Source: an uncultured Rhodospirillaceae bacterium (GTDB lineage Bacteria > Pseudomonadota > Alphaproteobacteria > Azospirillales > Azospirillaceae). From it: a stretch of 64,000 bases of DNA. Position 1 is the stretch's first letter. Each line of letters starts with the position of its first letter. The notes under the pieces were generated by a model. It was not told the origin of the DNA and ran no database searches. It saw only the letters and a program-made list of their open reading frames with translations. The stretch spans positions 1 to 64,000 of the forward strand of contig CALBDS010000012.1 of assembly GCA_937927415.1 (NCBI GenBank), given 5' to 3'. The position numbers were made by a program, and so were the translations under genes. This document shows, in pieces, positions 1 through 7,910 of this stretch.

Positions 1-1
1 G

Positions 2-274
2 CTGAACGCCACCCAGGCCGGCCAAGTCGCCCGCGCCATGCCGCGCCGCGACCTCATTTTCAAGACCCCCGAGGGCAGCCGGCTCGGCCAGCTCACCCTT
101 GATCCGGCGGCGCTCGCCGTGTGCGGCTGCGGCGGGGCCGCCCACAAGCGCCGGGCCTTCGAGCTGAGGACCGAGGTTGGGCCGCAGCGCTTCGCCGCGG
201 AATGGCTGCGCCGCAACGGCCTGAAGGAGGCCGCCGATACCCTGGAGACATCCCATGAAGGAGACACCCCATGA
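2..274 (+). CDS. trbE: TrbE C-terminal fragment (conjugative T4SS ATPase)
   Basis: Open from the window edge to the TGA at 272-274, so only the last 90 residues are present. TrbE (VirB4 family) is the inner-membrane-associated ATPase that powers assembly of the mating-pair apparatus. The tail carries the pattern I recall for TrbE ends: RRDLIFKTPEG, then LTLDPAALAVCG, then FAAEWLRRNGL. The Walker motifs would lie upstream, outside the window. The stop overlaps the ATG of the next gene (ATGA), and the following genes are in the Ti-plasmid trb order, which supports the assignment more strongly than the fragment itself. Confidence 0.62.
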   Translation: MNATQAGQVARAMPRRDLIFKTPEGSRLGQLTLDPAALAVCGCGGAAHKRRAFELRTEVGPQRFAAEWLRRNGLKEAADTLETSHEGDTP

Positions 275-1185
275 GGACCCGCATCCTGCGCGCCGCGACC
301 GCGGCGCTCGCCCTCACGGTCGGCCTGACCGCCGGCCCGCCCCCGGCCCACGCCTTCCTGGGCGGGCTCCTGAACAGCTTCTTCGGCGGTGGTGGCGGAG
401 GCGGCTGCTTTTCCGAGAAGAGCGACGGGCTGTTCGGCACCGCGCTGTCCGCCGTCGCCGGCTACGTCACCGGCGGTCCGGTCGGCGCCGTCGTCGGGGC
501 CGGGTCCAGTGTGATGGAGAACGGGACAAGCGCCAACAACAAGGCGCTCGGCTGCCCCATCGTGGAGAGCCGGCCGCGCATCGTCGAGGAGATGGTGCAG
601 CGCCAGGAGGTCGAGATCATCGCCCAGACCGCGCACATGCTGACCCAGATCGACAACATGATCCGCATGCGTCGGCTGGCCGACCTCGACACCCGCGTCG
701 CGGTGGCCGTCCGGCTCGGCGACGCCCGCCGTGCCGCCGGCCTGGTGGACCGGGTGCTGTGGAGCCTGGACGGGGTCGGGCGGCAGTTCGCCGACCTCTA
801 CCCCGACATGCTGCCTGACGGCATGACCGCCGCGGCCCTGGCGGAGCACCAGGCCGAGCAGGCTCGGCTGGCCCGCGACGCCAGCCGGGCCAGCAAGCTG
901 GTCTCGGCCGACGTCATGACCGGCATCGAGGACTATCCGGTCCGCGCCCGGGCGCTGATGGCGGCGTTGAAGGCGTGCGACGGCCAGACCTGCGCCATCG
1001 ACGCCGGCACCCAGGCGACGCTGCTCAACGCCGAGGTCGCCGGCCAGCTCCTGATGATGCAGGCGGCCCACCACCGGGCGGCGGAAGCCCAGCTCGACTA
1101 CGAGCAGGCCGCCGTCGAGCGCGCCCGCCAGCACACGCGCATCAACTGGCAGGGCCTCGACACCTACGGCGCGCCTGGGAGTTGA
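271..1185 (+). CDS. trbJ: TrbJ, VirB5-like conjugal transfer protein
   Basis: A 304-residue exported protein expected to act in the periplasm or at the pilus tip during mating-pair formation. The N-terminus is a signal peptide of about 27 residues ending AHA, followed by a glycine run (about residues 40-46). The rest is largely helical with coiled-coil character, including IDNMIRMRRLADLDTR and the C-terminal AVERARQHTRINW, as in TrbJ/VirB5 proteins. The start overlaps the trbE stop and the next gene begins 3 bp after the stop, so it is part of one operon. Family assignment rests on length, signal peptide, helical pattern and position between trbE and trbK/L. Confidence 0.72.
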   Translation: MRTRILRAATAALALTVGLTAGPPPAHAFLGGLLNSFFGGGGGGGCFSEKSDGLFGTALSAVAGYVTGGPVGAVVGAGSSVMENGTSANNKALGCPIVESRPRIVEEMVQRQEVEIIAQTAHMLTQIDNMIRMRRLADLDTRVAVAVRLGDARRAAGLVDRVLWSLDGVGRQFADLYPDMLPDGMTAAALAEHQAEQARLARDASRASKLVSADVMTGIEDYPVRARALMAALKACDGQTCAIDAGTQATLLNAEVAGQLLMMQAAHHRAAEAQLDYEQAAVERARQHTRINWQGLDTYGAPGS

Positions 1186-1188
1186 CCC

Positions 1189-1365
1189 ATGAGTATCCGG
1201 CACATTCTCCTCGCCCTCGGCGCCATGCTGGTCGTCAGCATCATCGGCGCCGTGGCCCTGGTGCTTTACGTCCGCTCCGACACGGGGGCCTCGGCCCTGG
1301 AACGGCTGGAGCGCAGCAATCCGGCCTGGAAGGGCATCGGCACGTACACCACACCGGAAAGGTGA
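1189..1365 (+). CDS. trbK: Small membrane protein in the trbK position
   Basis: A 58-residue protein starting at ATG 1189, three bases after trbJ, and ending five bases before trbL. Residues about 5-28 (HILLALGAMLVVSIIGAVAL) form one hydrophobic segment, followed by a short polar tail ending in TTPER. In Ti-type trb operons this slot holds TrbK, a small entry-exclusion protein. Classical TrbK proteins can be lipoproteins, but no lipobox cysteine is visible here, so the function is inferred from synteny and size only. Close packing with trbJ and trbL argues that it is a real gene. Confidence 0.6.
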   Translation: MSIRHILLALGAMLVVSIIGAVALVLYVRSDTGASALERLERSNPAWKGIGTYTTPER

Positions 1366-1370
1366 CCGCC

Positions 1371-2681
1371 ATGGACGTCAGCGCCCTGTCGGTCGTCCTG
1401 CACCAGCTCACCGCCGCCGTCGTCACCGGCCTCGGCCTGCTCGGGCCGGACGTGCGGACGGCGCTGCGCCTGCTGATGATGCTGTCCTACACGCTGGCGC
1501 TGCTGCTCTGGCTGTTCGAGGGCAAGGCGGCGGTGCACGGCCCCTTCCTGCGCATGCTGCTGAAGTTCGCCGCCATCGGCGCGTTGGTCGAGTGGTTTCC
1601 CGCCGGCTCCGCCGCGCTGATGCAGGCCGCCGCCCAGCAGGGACTCAACCTCGGCCCTGGCGGCGGCTTCGCCCTCGACGACCCCGGCTACATCGCCCAC
1701 CTCGGCATCCAGGCGGTGATCCCGCTGATGCAGCGCGTCAAGGAGATGCTGGGGCCGGTCGATTTCTTCCTGAACTTCGTCGAGATCGTCATCTTCCTGC
1801 TGGCCGCCCTGGTGGTGATCGTCAGCTTCTGCATCCTGGCCATCCAGGTGTTCCTCGCCTTCCTGGAATACCGGCTGCTGTCGCTGGCCGCCTACCTCGC
1901 CATCCCCTTCGCCGTGCTGGGACCGACCAGCTTCGTGGCCGAGCGCGCCATCGGCTACATCGCCGCCACCGCGCTCAAGCTGCTGGTGCTCGGCTGCGTC
2001 ATCGCCATGTGCAGCGCCACGCTGCTGGCGCTGACCTTCCAGGGCACGCCGACGCTGGCCCAGGCCTTCGGGGTGGCGGTGCTGGCGGCGGCCATCTTCG
2101 TGCTGGCGATCAAGGCGCCGCGCGCCGCCGCCGGCCTGGTCAACGGCGGTCCGGTGATGGACGGCATGACGGCGCTGGCCGCCCTGTGGACCGCCGGCTG
2201 GCTCGGCATGCGCAGCATGGCCGGCGCGGCGGCGGCTACCACCGGGGCGCCCGGCAGCCTTGCCGTCGGTGCCTCGGCGCTGTGGAGCGGCCTGCGCCAT
2301 GCCGCGGGCGGCGCAACCGCGTCCGTCGGCAGCACCGGCAGTTCGAGCACCGGCGGCAACGGCAGTGATCCTGTCGGCGCCTCGGCCGGGCGCCGCTACC
2401 CGGCCGGCCGCTTCGGTGGCTCTCGTACCCCGCGCGGCAGCGGCTGGGACCAGCCGATGACCGACGCCCAGCGCGGCGAACTCGACCGCCTCGCCGCCGG
2501 CCGCACCGTCGATCCCACTCTCACCCGTGGGCAGGCCAGCCGGCTCATCGAACGCTGGGGCGGCGAAGAGTCGTGGCTGCGCCGCTCCGCTTCCAACGCC
2601 ACCGAACGGCCGCAGGACCCGCCGGGCAGGACGCCCGGAACGGATCGCCGCGCCGACGACAAGGAGACCGACCCGTCATGA
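1371..2681 (+). CDS. trbL: TrbL, polytopic inner-membrane transfer protein (VirB6-like)
   Basis: A 436-residue integral membrane protein of the conjugative type IV secretion channel. The start at 1371 follows a GGTGACC stretch at the trbK stop. About six hydrophobic segments lie between residues 20 and 255, including LLMMLSYTLALLLWLF and VEIVIFLLAALVVIVSF. The C-terminal third is Gly/Ser-rich and hydrophilic (GGATASVGSTGSSSTGGNGS), then charged, which is typical of TrbL. Its stop TGA overlaps the ATG of trbF (ATGA), implying translational coupling. Confidence 0.85.
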   Translation: MDVSALSVVLHQLTAAVVTGLGLLGPDVRTALRLLMMLSYTLALLLWLFEGKAAVHGPFLRMLLKFAAIGALVEWFPAGSAALMQAAAQQGLNLGPGGGFALDDPGYIAHLGIQAVIPLMQRVKEMLGPVDFFLNFVEIVIFLLAALVVIVSFCILAIQVFLAFLEYRLLSLAAYLAIPFAVLGPTSFVAERAIGYIAATALKLLVLGCVIAMCSATLLALTFQGTPTLAQAFGVAVLAAAIFVLAIKAPRAAAGLVNGGPVMDGMTALAALWTAGWLGMRSMAGAAAATTGAPGSLAVGASALWSGLRHAAGGATASVGSTGSSSTGGNGSDPVGASAGRRYPAGRFGGSRTPRGSGWDQPMTDAQRGELDRLAAGRTVDPTLTRGQASRLIERWGGEESWLRRSASNATERPQDPPGRTPGTDRRADDKETDPS

Positions 2682-3448
2682 AGGAGCGCGTCGTCAACGT
2701 CTACGACCCGCCGCCGGCGGCCGTGCCCGACAGTGCGAAGTACCTCGCCGCCATGACCTACCGCGCCAGCCGCGAGGCCAAGGCGCTGCGGCTGAAGCGC
2801 TGGACCTTCGCCCTGGCCGTGCTCGGCCTGTCCTGGGGCTCGCTGATGACCTGGGACAACCTGCGCATCGCCGGCAAGCTGGTGGAGATCGCCCGGTACA
2901 AGCCGGTCTACCGCGTCGAGCAGGCGATGGACGGCCACCAGCGCCTCGTGCTGCTCGACAACACCATCACCGTGACCAAGGGCGTCCGGATCAACGCCGT
3001 CCAGTGGTTCGTCCGCTGGCAGCGGCAGATCGGCACCGACCCGGTGATGCTGGCCAGGGACCGCGCCGCCGCCCGCGCCCGGCTGACCGGCGGCGCCGAG
3101 CGCAAGTGGGACGCCCTGCTGGCGGCCGACCTCGCCCCGGCCGAGGGCTGGACCCGCGACGTCGCCGACGTCCGCGTCCAGGAGCGCGAGGCCGACCCGA
3201 AGACCGGCGCTACCGCCTTCTACGTGGTGTGGACGGAGACGGTGTACCGGGACTTCAAGCCGCGCGCGAAGGCGATGATGAGCGCCGCCGTGGTCACTGT
3301 GGACGGCCCGTCGCGCGAGGGCGCGCTCGACGGCGTGTCGATCTCCGGCTTCTCCGAGCCCAGCGGCACGCCGCTGAAGGCCGAGACGAAGGAGCCGGCC
3401 AAAGCCCACCCCATTTCCCCGTCCGAAACGATGGAGCCCCAGCCATGA
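2678..3448 (+). CDS. trbF: TrbF, VirB8-like transfer protein
   Basis: A 256-residue bitopic inner-membrane protein that nucleates the T4SS core. I chose ATG 2678, inside the trbL stop, because the predicted protein then begins MKERVVNVYDPPP. A cytoplasmic head is followed by one membrane span at residues about 41-59 (RWTFALAVLGLSWGSLMTW) and a periplasmic domain with the conserved QWFVRWQRQIGTD segment seen in TrbF. ATGA overlaps join it to trbL and trbG. Confidence 0.85.
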   Translation: MKERVVNVYDPPPAAVPDSAKYLAAMTYRASREAKALRLKRWTFALAVLGLSWGSLMTWDNLRIAGKLVEIARYKPVYRVEQAMDGHQRLVLLDNTITVTKGVRINAVQWFVRWQRQIGTDPVMLARDRAAARARLTGGAERKWDALLAADLAPAEGWTRDVADVRVQEREADPKTGATAFYVVWTETVYRDFKPRAKAMMSAAVVTVDGPSREGALDGVSISGFSEPSGTPLKAETKEPAKAHPISPSETMEPQP

Positions 3449-4401
3449 GACTCCCGGTTTCCCTGCTGGCGCTGCCGCTGCTCGCCGCCTGCGCCACCGA
3501 CGCACCGCCACCCGCCTCGGCGGCAGGACCGGTGGCGTCGCGGACCTACACGCTGGCCGACCTGCACATCCCGCCGACGGCGATGGAGCGGGAGCCGAAG
3601 GAGAAGGCGGGGCCGCGGCCTTCGCGGGCGCTGACGCGCAGTTGGGTCGGGCAGGCCAACGAGGCGGCGCTCGACCTGCCGACGCTGACCTGCTTCAAAG
3701 GCAAGAGCTGCGAATACTGGTACCAGCCCGACCTGCAGTACCTCGTCTATATGGCGGAAGGGAACCAGACGCTGGTCTGCCTGAAGCCGGGCGAGGTGGT
3801 GCGCGACATCGTCGCCCCCGGCGCCCAGGTGTGGATTCCCCATAACCCCTACAGCTTCGGCAAGGGGGCGCAGCGCACCGAGTGCATCGCCTTCATGCCG
3901 CGCCGCGCCGGCCTCAACCAGCAGATTTCCCTCTTCACCAGCGAGCGCAAGTACGACCTCAACGTCGAGACCCACAAGCGGGTCCACCACGTCGAGGTGC
4001 GCTGGCGCTACCCCGAGGACTACCTCGCCACCCTGAACGGTCAGGCGGCCGCCATCCCGGCCACAGCCGGCGACCGGCGCGACCGCACCACCGAGCTGGC
4101 CACCCGCGACCGCCGCTGCACCTACGCGCTGGACGGCGACACGCCGGAATGGCGGCCGGTGCCAACGGCGGACGGTCAGCCACCGGTGTGCGACGACGGC
4201 GAGGTGACGGTGATCAACTTCACCCCCGGCGCGCTCGGCGCCTACGGGGCGCCGATCCTCTGGCGCATCGGCGCCGACGGCACCCGCATCCCCGTCCAGT
4301 ACGGCCGGATGAACGCCACCTACCGCGTCGCCGGCATCCACGACCACCTGCTGCTGGCCATCGGCGCGCAGGAAGTCCACATCCGGAGGACCCGCCCGTG
4401 A
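3445..4401 (+). CDS. trbG: TrbG, VirB9-like outer-membrane-complex lipoprotein
   Basis: A 318-residue protein of the VirB9/TrbG family, part of the outer-membrane core ring with TrbI. The N-terminus carries a lipoprotein signal with lipobox LLAAC at residues 12-16, predicting acylation at Cys16. Central beta-rich sequence includes GNQTLVCLKPGEV and VWIPHNPYSFG, and the C-terminal VirB9-like part contains VEVRWRYPEDYLATL. The start lies inside the trbF stop, and the stop overlaps the GTG of trbI. No trbH gene lies between trbG and trbI, unlike the classic Ti operon. Confidence 0.85.
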   Translation: MRLPVSLLALPLLAACATDAPPPASAAGPVASRTYTLADLHIPPTAMEREPKEKAGPRPSRALTRSWVGQANEAALDLPTLTCFKGKSCEYWYQPDLQYLVYMAEGNQTLVCLKPGEVVRDIVAPGAQVWIPHNPYSFGKGAQRTECIAFMPRRAGLNQQISLFTSERKYDLNVETHKRVHHVEVRWRYPEDYLATLNGQAAAIPATAGDRRDRTTELATRDRRCTYALDGDTPEWRPVPTADGQPPVCDDGEVTVINFTPGALGAYGAPILWRIGADGTRIPVQYGRMNATYRVAGIHDHLLLAIGAQEVHIRRTRP

Positions 4402-5402
4402 CCGCGACCAACGACACCCAGCCGCCGCTGCCGCCCGATCCGCTGGCCCGCCACCGGGTGATCACCTCCGGTCCGCACGTCGTCCGCATCCTGCTGGTGG
4501 CGGCCGCCGTGATCGGGCTCGGGCTGGCGACCTACATGCTGGGCCGCAGCCAGGGGGGCGGCGGACTGCCGAAGCTGTCCGCCGCCCTCGGTCCGACCCA
4601 GCCGGAGCCGCGGCTGCCCAGCTACGAGGACATGGCGCCCAGGCCGGCGCCGGCCCCGCCGTCGGCCCCCCGCATCGAGAAGAAGGAAGCGCCGCCTCCG
4701 CCACCCCGCCCGCCGGCCAAGGCGGCCCCGAAGGAGGACGAACTGCGCAAGAAGGCGATGGAGGCCGGCGTCGGCGGCTGGAGCCGCAAGGAGGAGAGCA
4801 CGACCGTCGCCTCCGCCCAGGCCGGGGCGTCGGACTTCGCCGCCGCTGGGTCCGACTGCCTCGTGCCGCCGGGCACGCCGATCCCCCTGTTGACGGTGAA
4901 CCGGGTGGTGACCGAGCGCGGCGGCATCGTCACCGCGCGGGTGACGCAGGACGTCTGGGACGCCGGCTTCGCCTGCTTGGCGGTGCCCGCCGGCTCGGTG
5001 GTGACGCTGGACGTCGGTGCCGGCGTCAGCAAGGGACAGAAGCGCATCGAGGTGGCGAACCCGGTGATCACCCGCCCCTGGCCGCGCAACGACACGGTGC
5101 ACGCCGCCGCGGTCGGAACGGATATCACCGGCGCGGCGGGGCTGGCCGGCTCGGTGCAGGTGCCGTGGGTCCAGACCGGCCTGCTGATCGCCGCCAGCAC
5201 CGCGGTGGACGTCGCGACGGCGGCGCTGACCGGTGGCGGCAGCCTGATCGGTGGCATCCTCGGGCACACGATGGACCGTCCGCTCGACAAGGCCGCGAAG
5301 GATCTGCTCGACCGGGCGCCCGTCATCACCCTGGATGCTGGGGAACCGGTATTGCTGCTGTTGCGTGGCGGCCTGAAGGCTGACGATTTCCGAGGGCGCT
5401 AA
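4398..5402 (+). CDS. trbI: TrbI, VirB10-like channel protein
   Basis: A 334-residue VirB10/TrbI protein that spans the envelope and links inner- and outer-membrane parts of the channel. I use GTG 4398, overlapping the trbG stop, because no ATG gives the full N-terminus. The layout is cytoplasmic tail, one membrane span (about residues 29-48), a proline-rich periplasmic linker (about 65-105, with PPPPPRPP), then the beta-barrel domain. This domain contains CLVPPGTPIPLLTVNRVV and GGSLIGGILGHTMDRP. It is the last gene of the trb run; relics of insertion sequences follow immediately. Confidence 0.87.
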   Translation: MTATNDTQPPLPPDPLARHRVITSGPHVVRILLVAAAVIGLGLATYMLGRSQGGGGLPKLSAALGPTQPEPRLPSYEDMAPRPAPAPPSAPRIEKKEAPPPPPRPPAKAAPKEDELRKKAMEAGVGGWSRKEESTTVASAQAGASDFAAAGSDCLVPPGTPIPLLTVNRVVTERGGIVTARVTQDVWDAGFACLAVPAGSVVTLDVGAGVSKGQKRIEVANPVITRPWPRNDTVHAAAVGTDITGAAGLAGSVQVPWVQTGLLIAASTAVDVATAALTGGGSLIGGILGHTMDRPLDKAAKDLLDRAPVITLDAGEPVLLLLRGGLKADDFRGR

Positions 5403-5520
5403 GGGATACCGACGGCTCCTGTGATGGGTCTCATACGGCCGGCGCCTGAAGGCTTCCATTGAGGCGATGCCGTCCCAGCTGCTTGAGGATGGAAAGCAAG
5501 GTTTATCTGGTTCATCACCT

Positions 5521-5690
5521 TGAAGCCGAGAGTTGCATCGGCTGTACAAGGACGCGAAGGATGCGACGGAGCGGACGCACCTTCAGATCATCTGGTTGCT
5601 GACCAGCGGACGTTCGGCCCAGTTCGTGGCCGAGGTAATCGGGTGCACGCCGCGTTGGATCAGCGTGCTCGTCGTGCGGTACTCGCCGCT
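5521..5690 (+). pseudogene. IS630-family transposase N-terminal relic
   Basis: About 55 in-frame codons read ELHRLYKDAKDATERTHLQ, IIWLLTSGRS and VIGCTPRWISVLVVRY. This is the N-terminal helix-turn-helix of IS630-type transposases, which normally reads like RRAKDPVERSHWQIVWLL...GYSLRWI. Homology stops near 5690, and a stop codon lies at 5521-5523 just upstream, so neither the DDE catalytic part nor the ends remain. The fragment follows trbI by about 120 bp. Confidence 0.6.
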
Positions 5691-5710
5691 AACAAGAAGC
5701 AGCCGCTGGC

Positions 5711-5990
5711 TCAGGCGGCCAGAGGCTTGATGTCGACGGCAAATCCGAGCTGTTTGAGGCGAGCGACGAGGCGGCGCGTCTGGGCGTCCCTGGTCCGGCG
5801 GTCGAAGTGGTCGTGGCCGAGGTCATGATAGTCGGTCCCGTCGGTGAGCATGTGATAGATTGGCGGTGAGCATCCAGGCGGCGACGGCCATGATGGCCTT
5901 CTTGGTGCCGCGGCGGCTGCGCAGGCGATGAGGTTGCGCCTGGAGGTAGCTCGCCGGCGTGCGAACAGCGACCCAGGCGCATGGAACGAG
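5711..5990 (-). pseudogene. IS110-family transposase C-terminal relic (frameshifted)
   Basis: Read leftward, one frame gives AWVAVRTPASYLQAQPHRLR, SRRGTKKAIMAVAAWMLTA. After a frameshift near 5868 the other frame continues IYHMLTDGTDYHDLGHDHFD and RRLVARLKQLGFAVDIKPLA to the stop at 5711-5713. This is the conserved C-terminus of IS110/IS116 transposases (GxKKAIVAVAHxMLxxxYHML). The N-terminal DEDD nuclease part is absent. It abuts the IS630 relic, so transposons have piled up at the end of the trb operon. Confidence 0.72.
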
Positions 5991-6092
5991 GGTGTGCCGC
6001 CGTAGATCGACGCGCGACAACTTGCATCGTTGCACCCTGGGACGTTGAGGCAGACGCTGTTCGGAGTCAGTCGGCAATCACGGGAGGAGGAA

Positions 6093-6629
6093 ATGTCTAC
6101 TGTGACGAAGGCTTTGCTCGTGGCCGGGTTGGTCTCACTCCTCGTCGCCGGGGCGGTTCAGGCGCAGACCGGGCAGCAGGGCATGATGGGGAACATGGGT
6201 TCCGGCATGATGGGCCAGGGAATGCCCGGCATGATGGGTCAGGGTATGGGACCCGGCATGATGGGGAACATGGGACCTGGGATGATGGGCCAGATGCCAT
6301 GCGGCATGATGGGCCAAGGCATGATGGGTCAGGGAATGGGCCCCGGCATGATGGGCCAAGGCGGTATGCCGTGGTGTCCGGGATGCGGAATGATGGGCGG
6401 CGGTATGATGATGATGGGGCAGCCGTCCACCCTGAACCTGTCGGTCGCCGACGTGAAGGCGAACCTGGAGCGGTGGCTCCCGTGGCAGGGCAACCCGCGC
6501 CTCAAGGTCGGAAACGTTGCGGAGAAGGACGGCGGAACGATTACCGCCGACATCGTGACCACGGACAATTCCCTAGTCCAGCGCCTCAGCGTGGACCGCA
6601 ACAGCGGTGTCGTCCGGCCTGTCCAATGA
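6093..6629 (+). CDS. Exported Met-rich (GMMGQGM repeat) metal-binding-like protein
   Basis: The start at ATG 6093 follows a strong GGGAGGAGG (6081-6089). The 178-residue protein has a signal peptide of about 24 residues ending VQA. A central block (residues about 28-110) is built from GMMGxGM/GPGMMG repeats plus a WCPGCGMMGGGMMMM patch. The C-terminal 60 residues (LSVADVKANLERWLPWQGNP, RLKVGNVAEKDGGTITADIV) resemble small domains found beside heavy-metal resistance genes. Repeated Met-Met and Met-Gly-Met motifs are a known way to bind Cu(I) or Ag(I) in the periplasm. Copper binding here is inference; no function is established for this architecture. A 12-bp stem-loop follows the stop. Confidence 0.75.
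   Translation: MSTVTKALLVAGLVSLLVAGAVQAQTGQQGMMGNMGSGMMGQGMPGMMGQGMGPGMMGNMGPGMMGQMPCGMMGQGMMGQGMGPGMMGQGGMPWCPGCGMMGGGMMMMGQPSTLNLSVADVKANLERWLPWQGNPRLKVGNVAEKDGGTITADIVTTDNSLVQRLSVDRNSGVVRPVQ
6180..6415 (+). repeat. Imperfect tandem repeat coding Gly-Met-Met units
   Basis: Units built on GGCATGATGGG(G/C)(A/C)A recur through this stretch inside the Met-rich gene, with spacings of multiples of 3. The frame is preserved, so the array has expanded or contracted as a protein repeat. It has no spacers and is not CRISPR-like. Confidence 0.7.
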
Positions 6630-6637
6630 CGGCGGGT

Positions 6638-6666
6638 GGGAGGATGCCGGTTGGCGGCATCCTCCC
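6638..6666 (+). terminator. Stem-loop after the Met-rich gene
   Basis: GGGAGGATGCCG (6638-6649), a five-base loop, then CGGCATCCTCCC (6655-6666): a perfect 12-bp stem starting 9 bp after the stop. There is no U-tract, so termination may be weak or bidirectional. Confidence 0.55.
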
Positions 6667-6709
6667 GACACGACGTCCGCTGTCGCGTGGCGGACCACGC
6701 CGACGGCTG

Positions 6710-6919
6710 TCAGACGGCTCCCGACGCGCTTGCGGTTACGGTGACCTTGATGACCGACGCAACCGGCGGCACCTGGAACTCCTGCCCGACGGCTCGCACC
6801 GGCTTGTCCTCGGAAGGCCCGGTGTTCAGCTCGCCCTGCCGCGGCGTTTGGTTCGGGTCCTCGCCGGGTGGTTCGCTGATCTCGGTTCCGGCGCCGAACA
6901 GACCCACCCAGATTGTCAC
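6710..6919 (-). CDS. Possible small hypothetical protein, perhaps a degraded gene
   Basis: A 69-codon reading frame with a GTG start gives MTIWVGLFGAGTEISEPPGE and ends VASVIKVTVTASASGAV. A different upstream frame offers ATG-MTTLNRATARMTALVASAT with a good GGAGG before it (about 6980), ending at a TGA near 6920. The two pieces could be one small exported-protein gene broken by a frameshift, but I recognise no family. The rest of the 6667-7105 gap shows nothing else. Confidence 0.22.
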   Translation of the reverse strand: MTIWVGLFGAGTEISEPPGEDPNQTPRQGELNTGPSEDKPVRAVGQEFQVPPVASVIKVTVTASASGAV

Positions 6920-7105
6920 GTCGCCGAAGCCACAAGGGCGGTCATTCTAGCGGTGGCGCGGTTGAGCGTGGTCATCAGGGTCCTCCTGGGATGGGGTTGG
7001 TGGGCCTGATGGTCCGCTTCCCAAGCCCAGAAGTGAAATGCACGGTTGCTATGGTTTCGATGCCAACGCTGCTGGCATGCGGCATTCACCTGTGCGTCTG
7101 CTTGG

Positions 7106-7513
7106 TCATTTCGTTCGAACGCGATGACGTGTCAGGCGGCCGTTGATCTCCTCGGCCACCGACTGGGCTCCACAGAGGTCCTCGCTGTAGCGGCCGCACT
7201 CCCGAAGCCGGTGCGCGGCGCCGTCAAGCAACTCATCAGCCAGACGAAGCATCTGGGCGATGCGATCATCCCCGAGCCGGTAATAGACAAACCGTCCTTT
7301 CTGCTCAGCCTTCACCAGCCCACATTCGCCCAAGCACTTGAGGTGGTTCGACACATTCGGCTGTGTCAACCCTGTTGCCTTCGCGATCTCCCCGACCGGC
7401 AAGGGCCCACCCCGCAGAGCTTCGATGATGGACAGCCGTGACTGGTCCGAAAAGCCCCGGAACAGCTTGGCTTGATGTTGAAAGTTCTGAATGGATGCGC
7501 GCGTCACGGTCAT
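7106..7513 (-). CDS. ArsR-family repressor, CmtR-like Cd/Pb sensor
   Basis: A 135-residue winged-helix regulator of the ArsR/SmtB family: LFRGFSDQSRLSIIEALRGG, then recognition helix GLTQPNVSNHLKCLGECGLV, then the wing KGRFVYYRLGDDRI. Cys60 and Cys64 sit in the recognition helix (HLKCLGECGLV), with Cys106 and Cys114 near the C-terminus. Two helix-4 cysteines plus a distal cysteine is the thiolate layout of CmtR (Cys57, Cys61, Cys102), a Cd(II)/Pb(II) sensor. It would release DNA when metal binds. It is not beside an efflux gene: the nearest neighbours are the Met-rich gene and a small membrane protein. Confidence 0.82.
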   Translation of the reverse strand: MTVTRASIQNFQHQAKLFRGFSDQSRLSIIEALRGGPLPVGEIAKATGLTQPNVSNHLKCLGECGLVKAEQKGRFVYYRLGDDRIAQMLRLADELLDGAAHRLRECGRYSEDLCGAQSVAEEINGRLTRHRVRTK

Positions 7514-7910
7514 GCCTTATCGTTGCACAGCACACATCTGTGGACAACGAGGCGTTTCCTCGCCATCGCGTTCCACGCCCCCACCAGGATGCCCGAATAT
7601 CGAAGCAGCTACACCAAGACAGCTGATGTGAGCCTGTTCAGTTCGGCTGTGATGCCGGATTTGCCAAAAGCGTCGTCGCACACGTGAGGGTTTATTCACT
7701 CAGACACAGGCCGACGCACCGCAAGTCTTCCGGTCGTATCCTTGCGCCGCGTATTGCGCCGATCTCACAGCTTCGGCTTTGCTGCCGGGGTGGGCAGCGT
7801 CTCAATGGACAGGAAAATGCCTTGTCGTATCAGTGCTGGATGATACGTTGGCGTGGGTGCTATGTCGGCAACGAACTCAGGTCCCACGTTGGAAAGCGGA
7901 GAATGCCGTG
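7514..7910. other. Gap of about 400 bp between the CmtR-like gene and the next small gene
   Basis: No convincing gene is seen on either strand. The stretch presumably holds the leftward promoter and operator of the CmtR-like regulator, but I could not single out a clear palindrome. It may be the scar of a lost metal-transport gene. Confidence 0.3.

Noticed and set aside
4398..4401. A missing trbH gene between trbG and trbI
   Set aside because: The stop of trbG overlaps the GTG start of trbI, so no gene fits. TrbH is absent from many trb operons and need not indicate damage.
6180..6415. Regular short repeats that might suggest CRISPR or a satellite
   Set aside because: Units are back to back without spacers, in frame within a protein with a signal peptide, and vary in length by codons.
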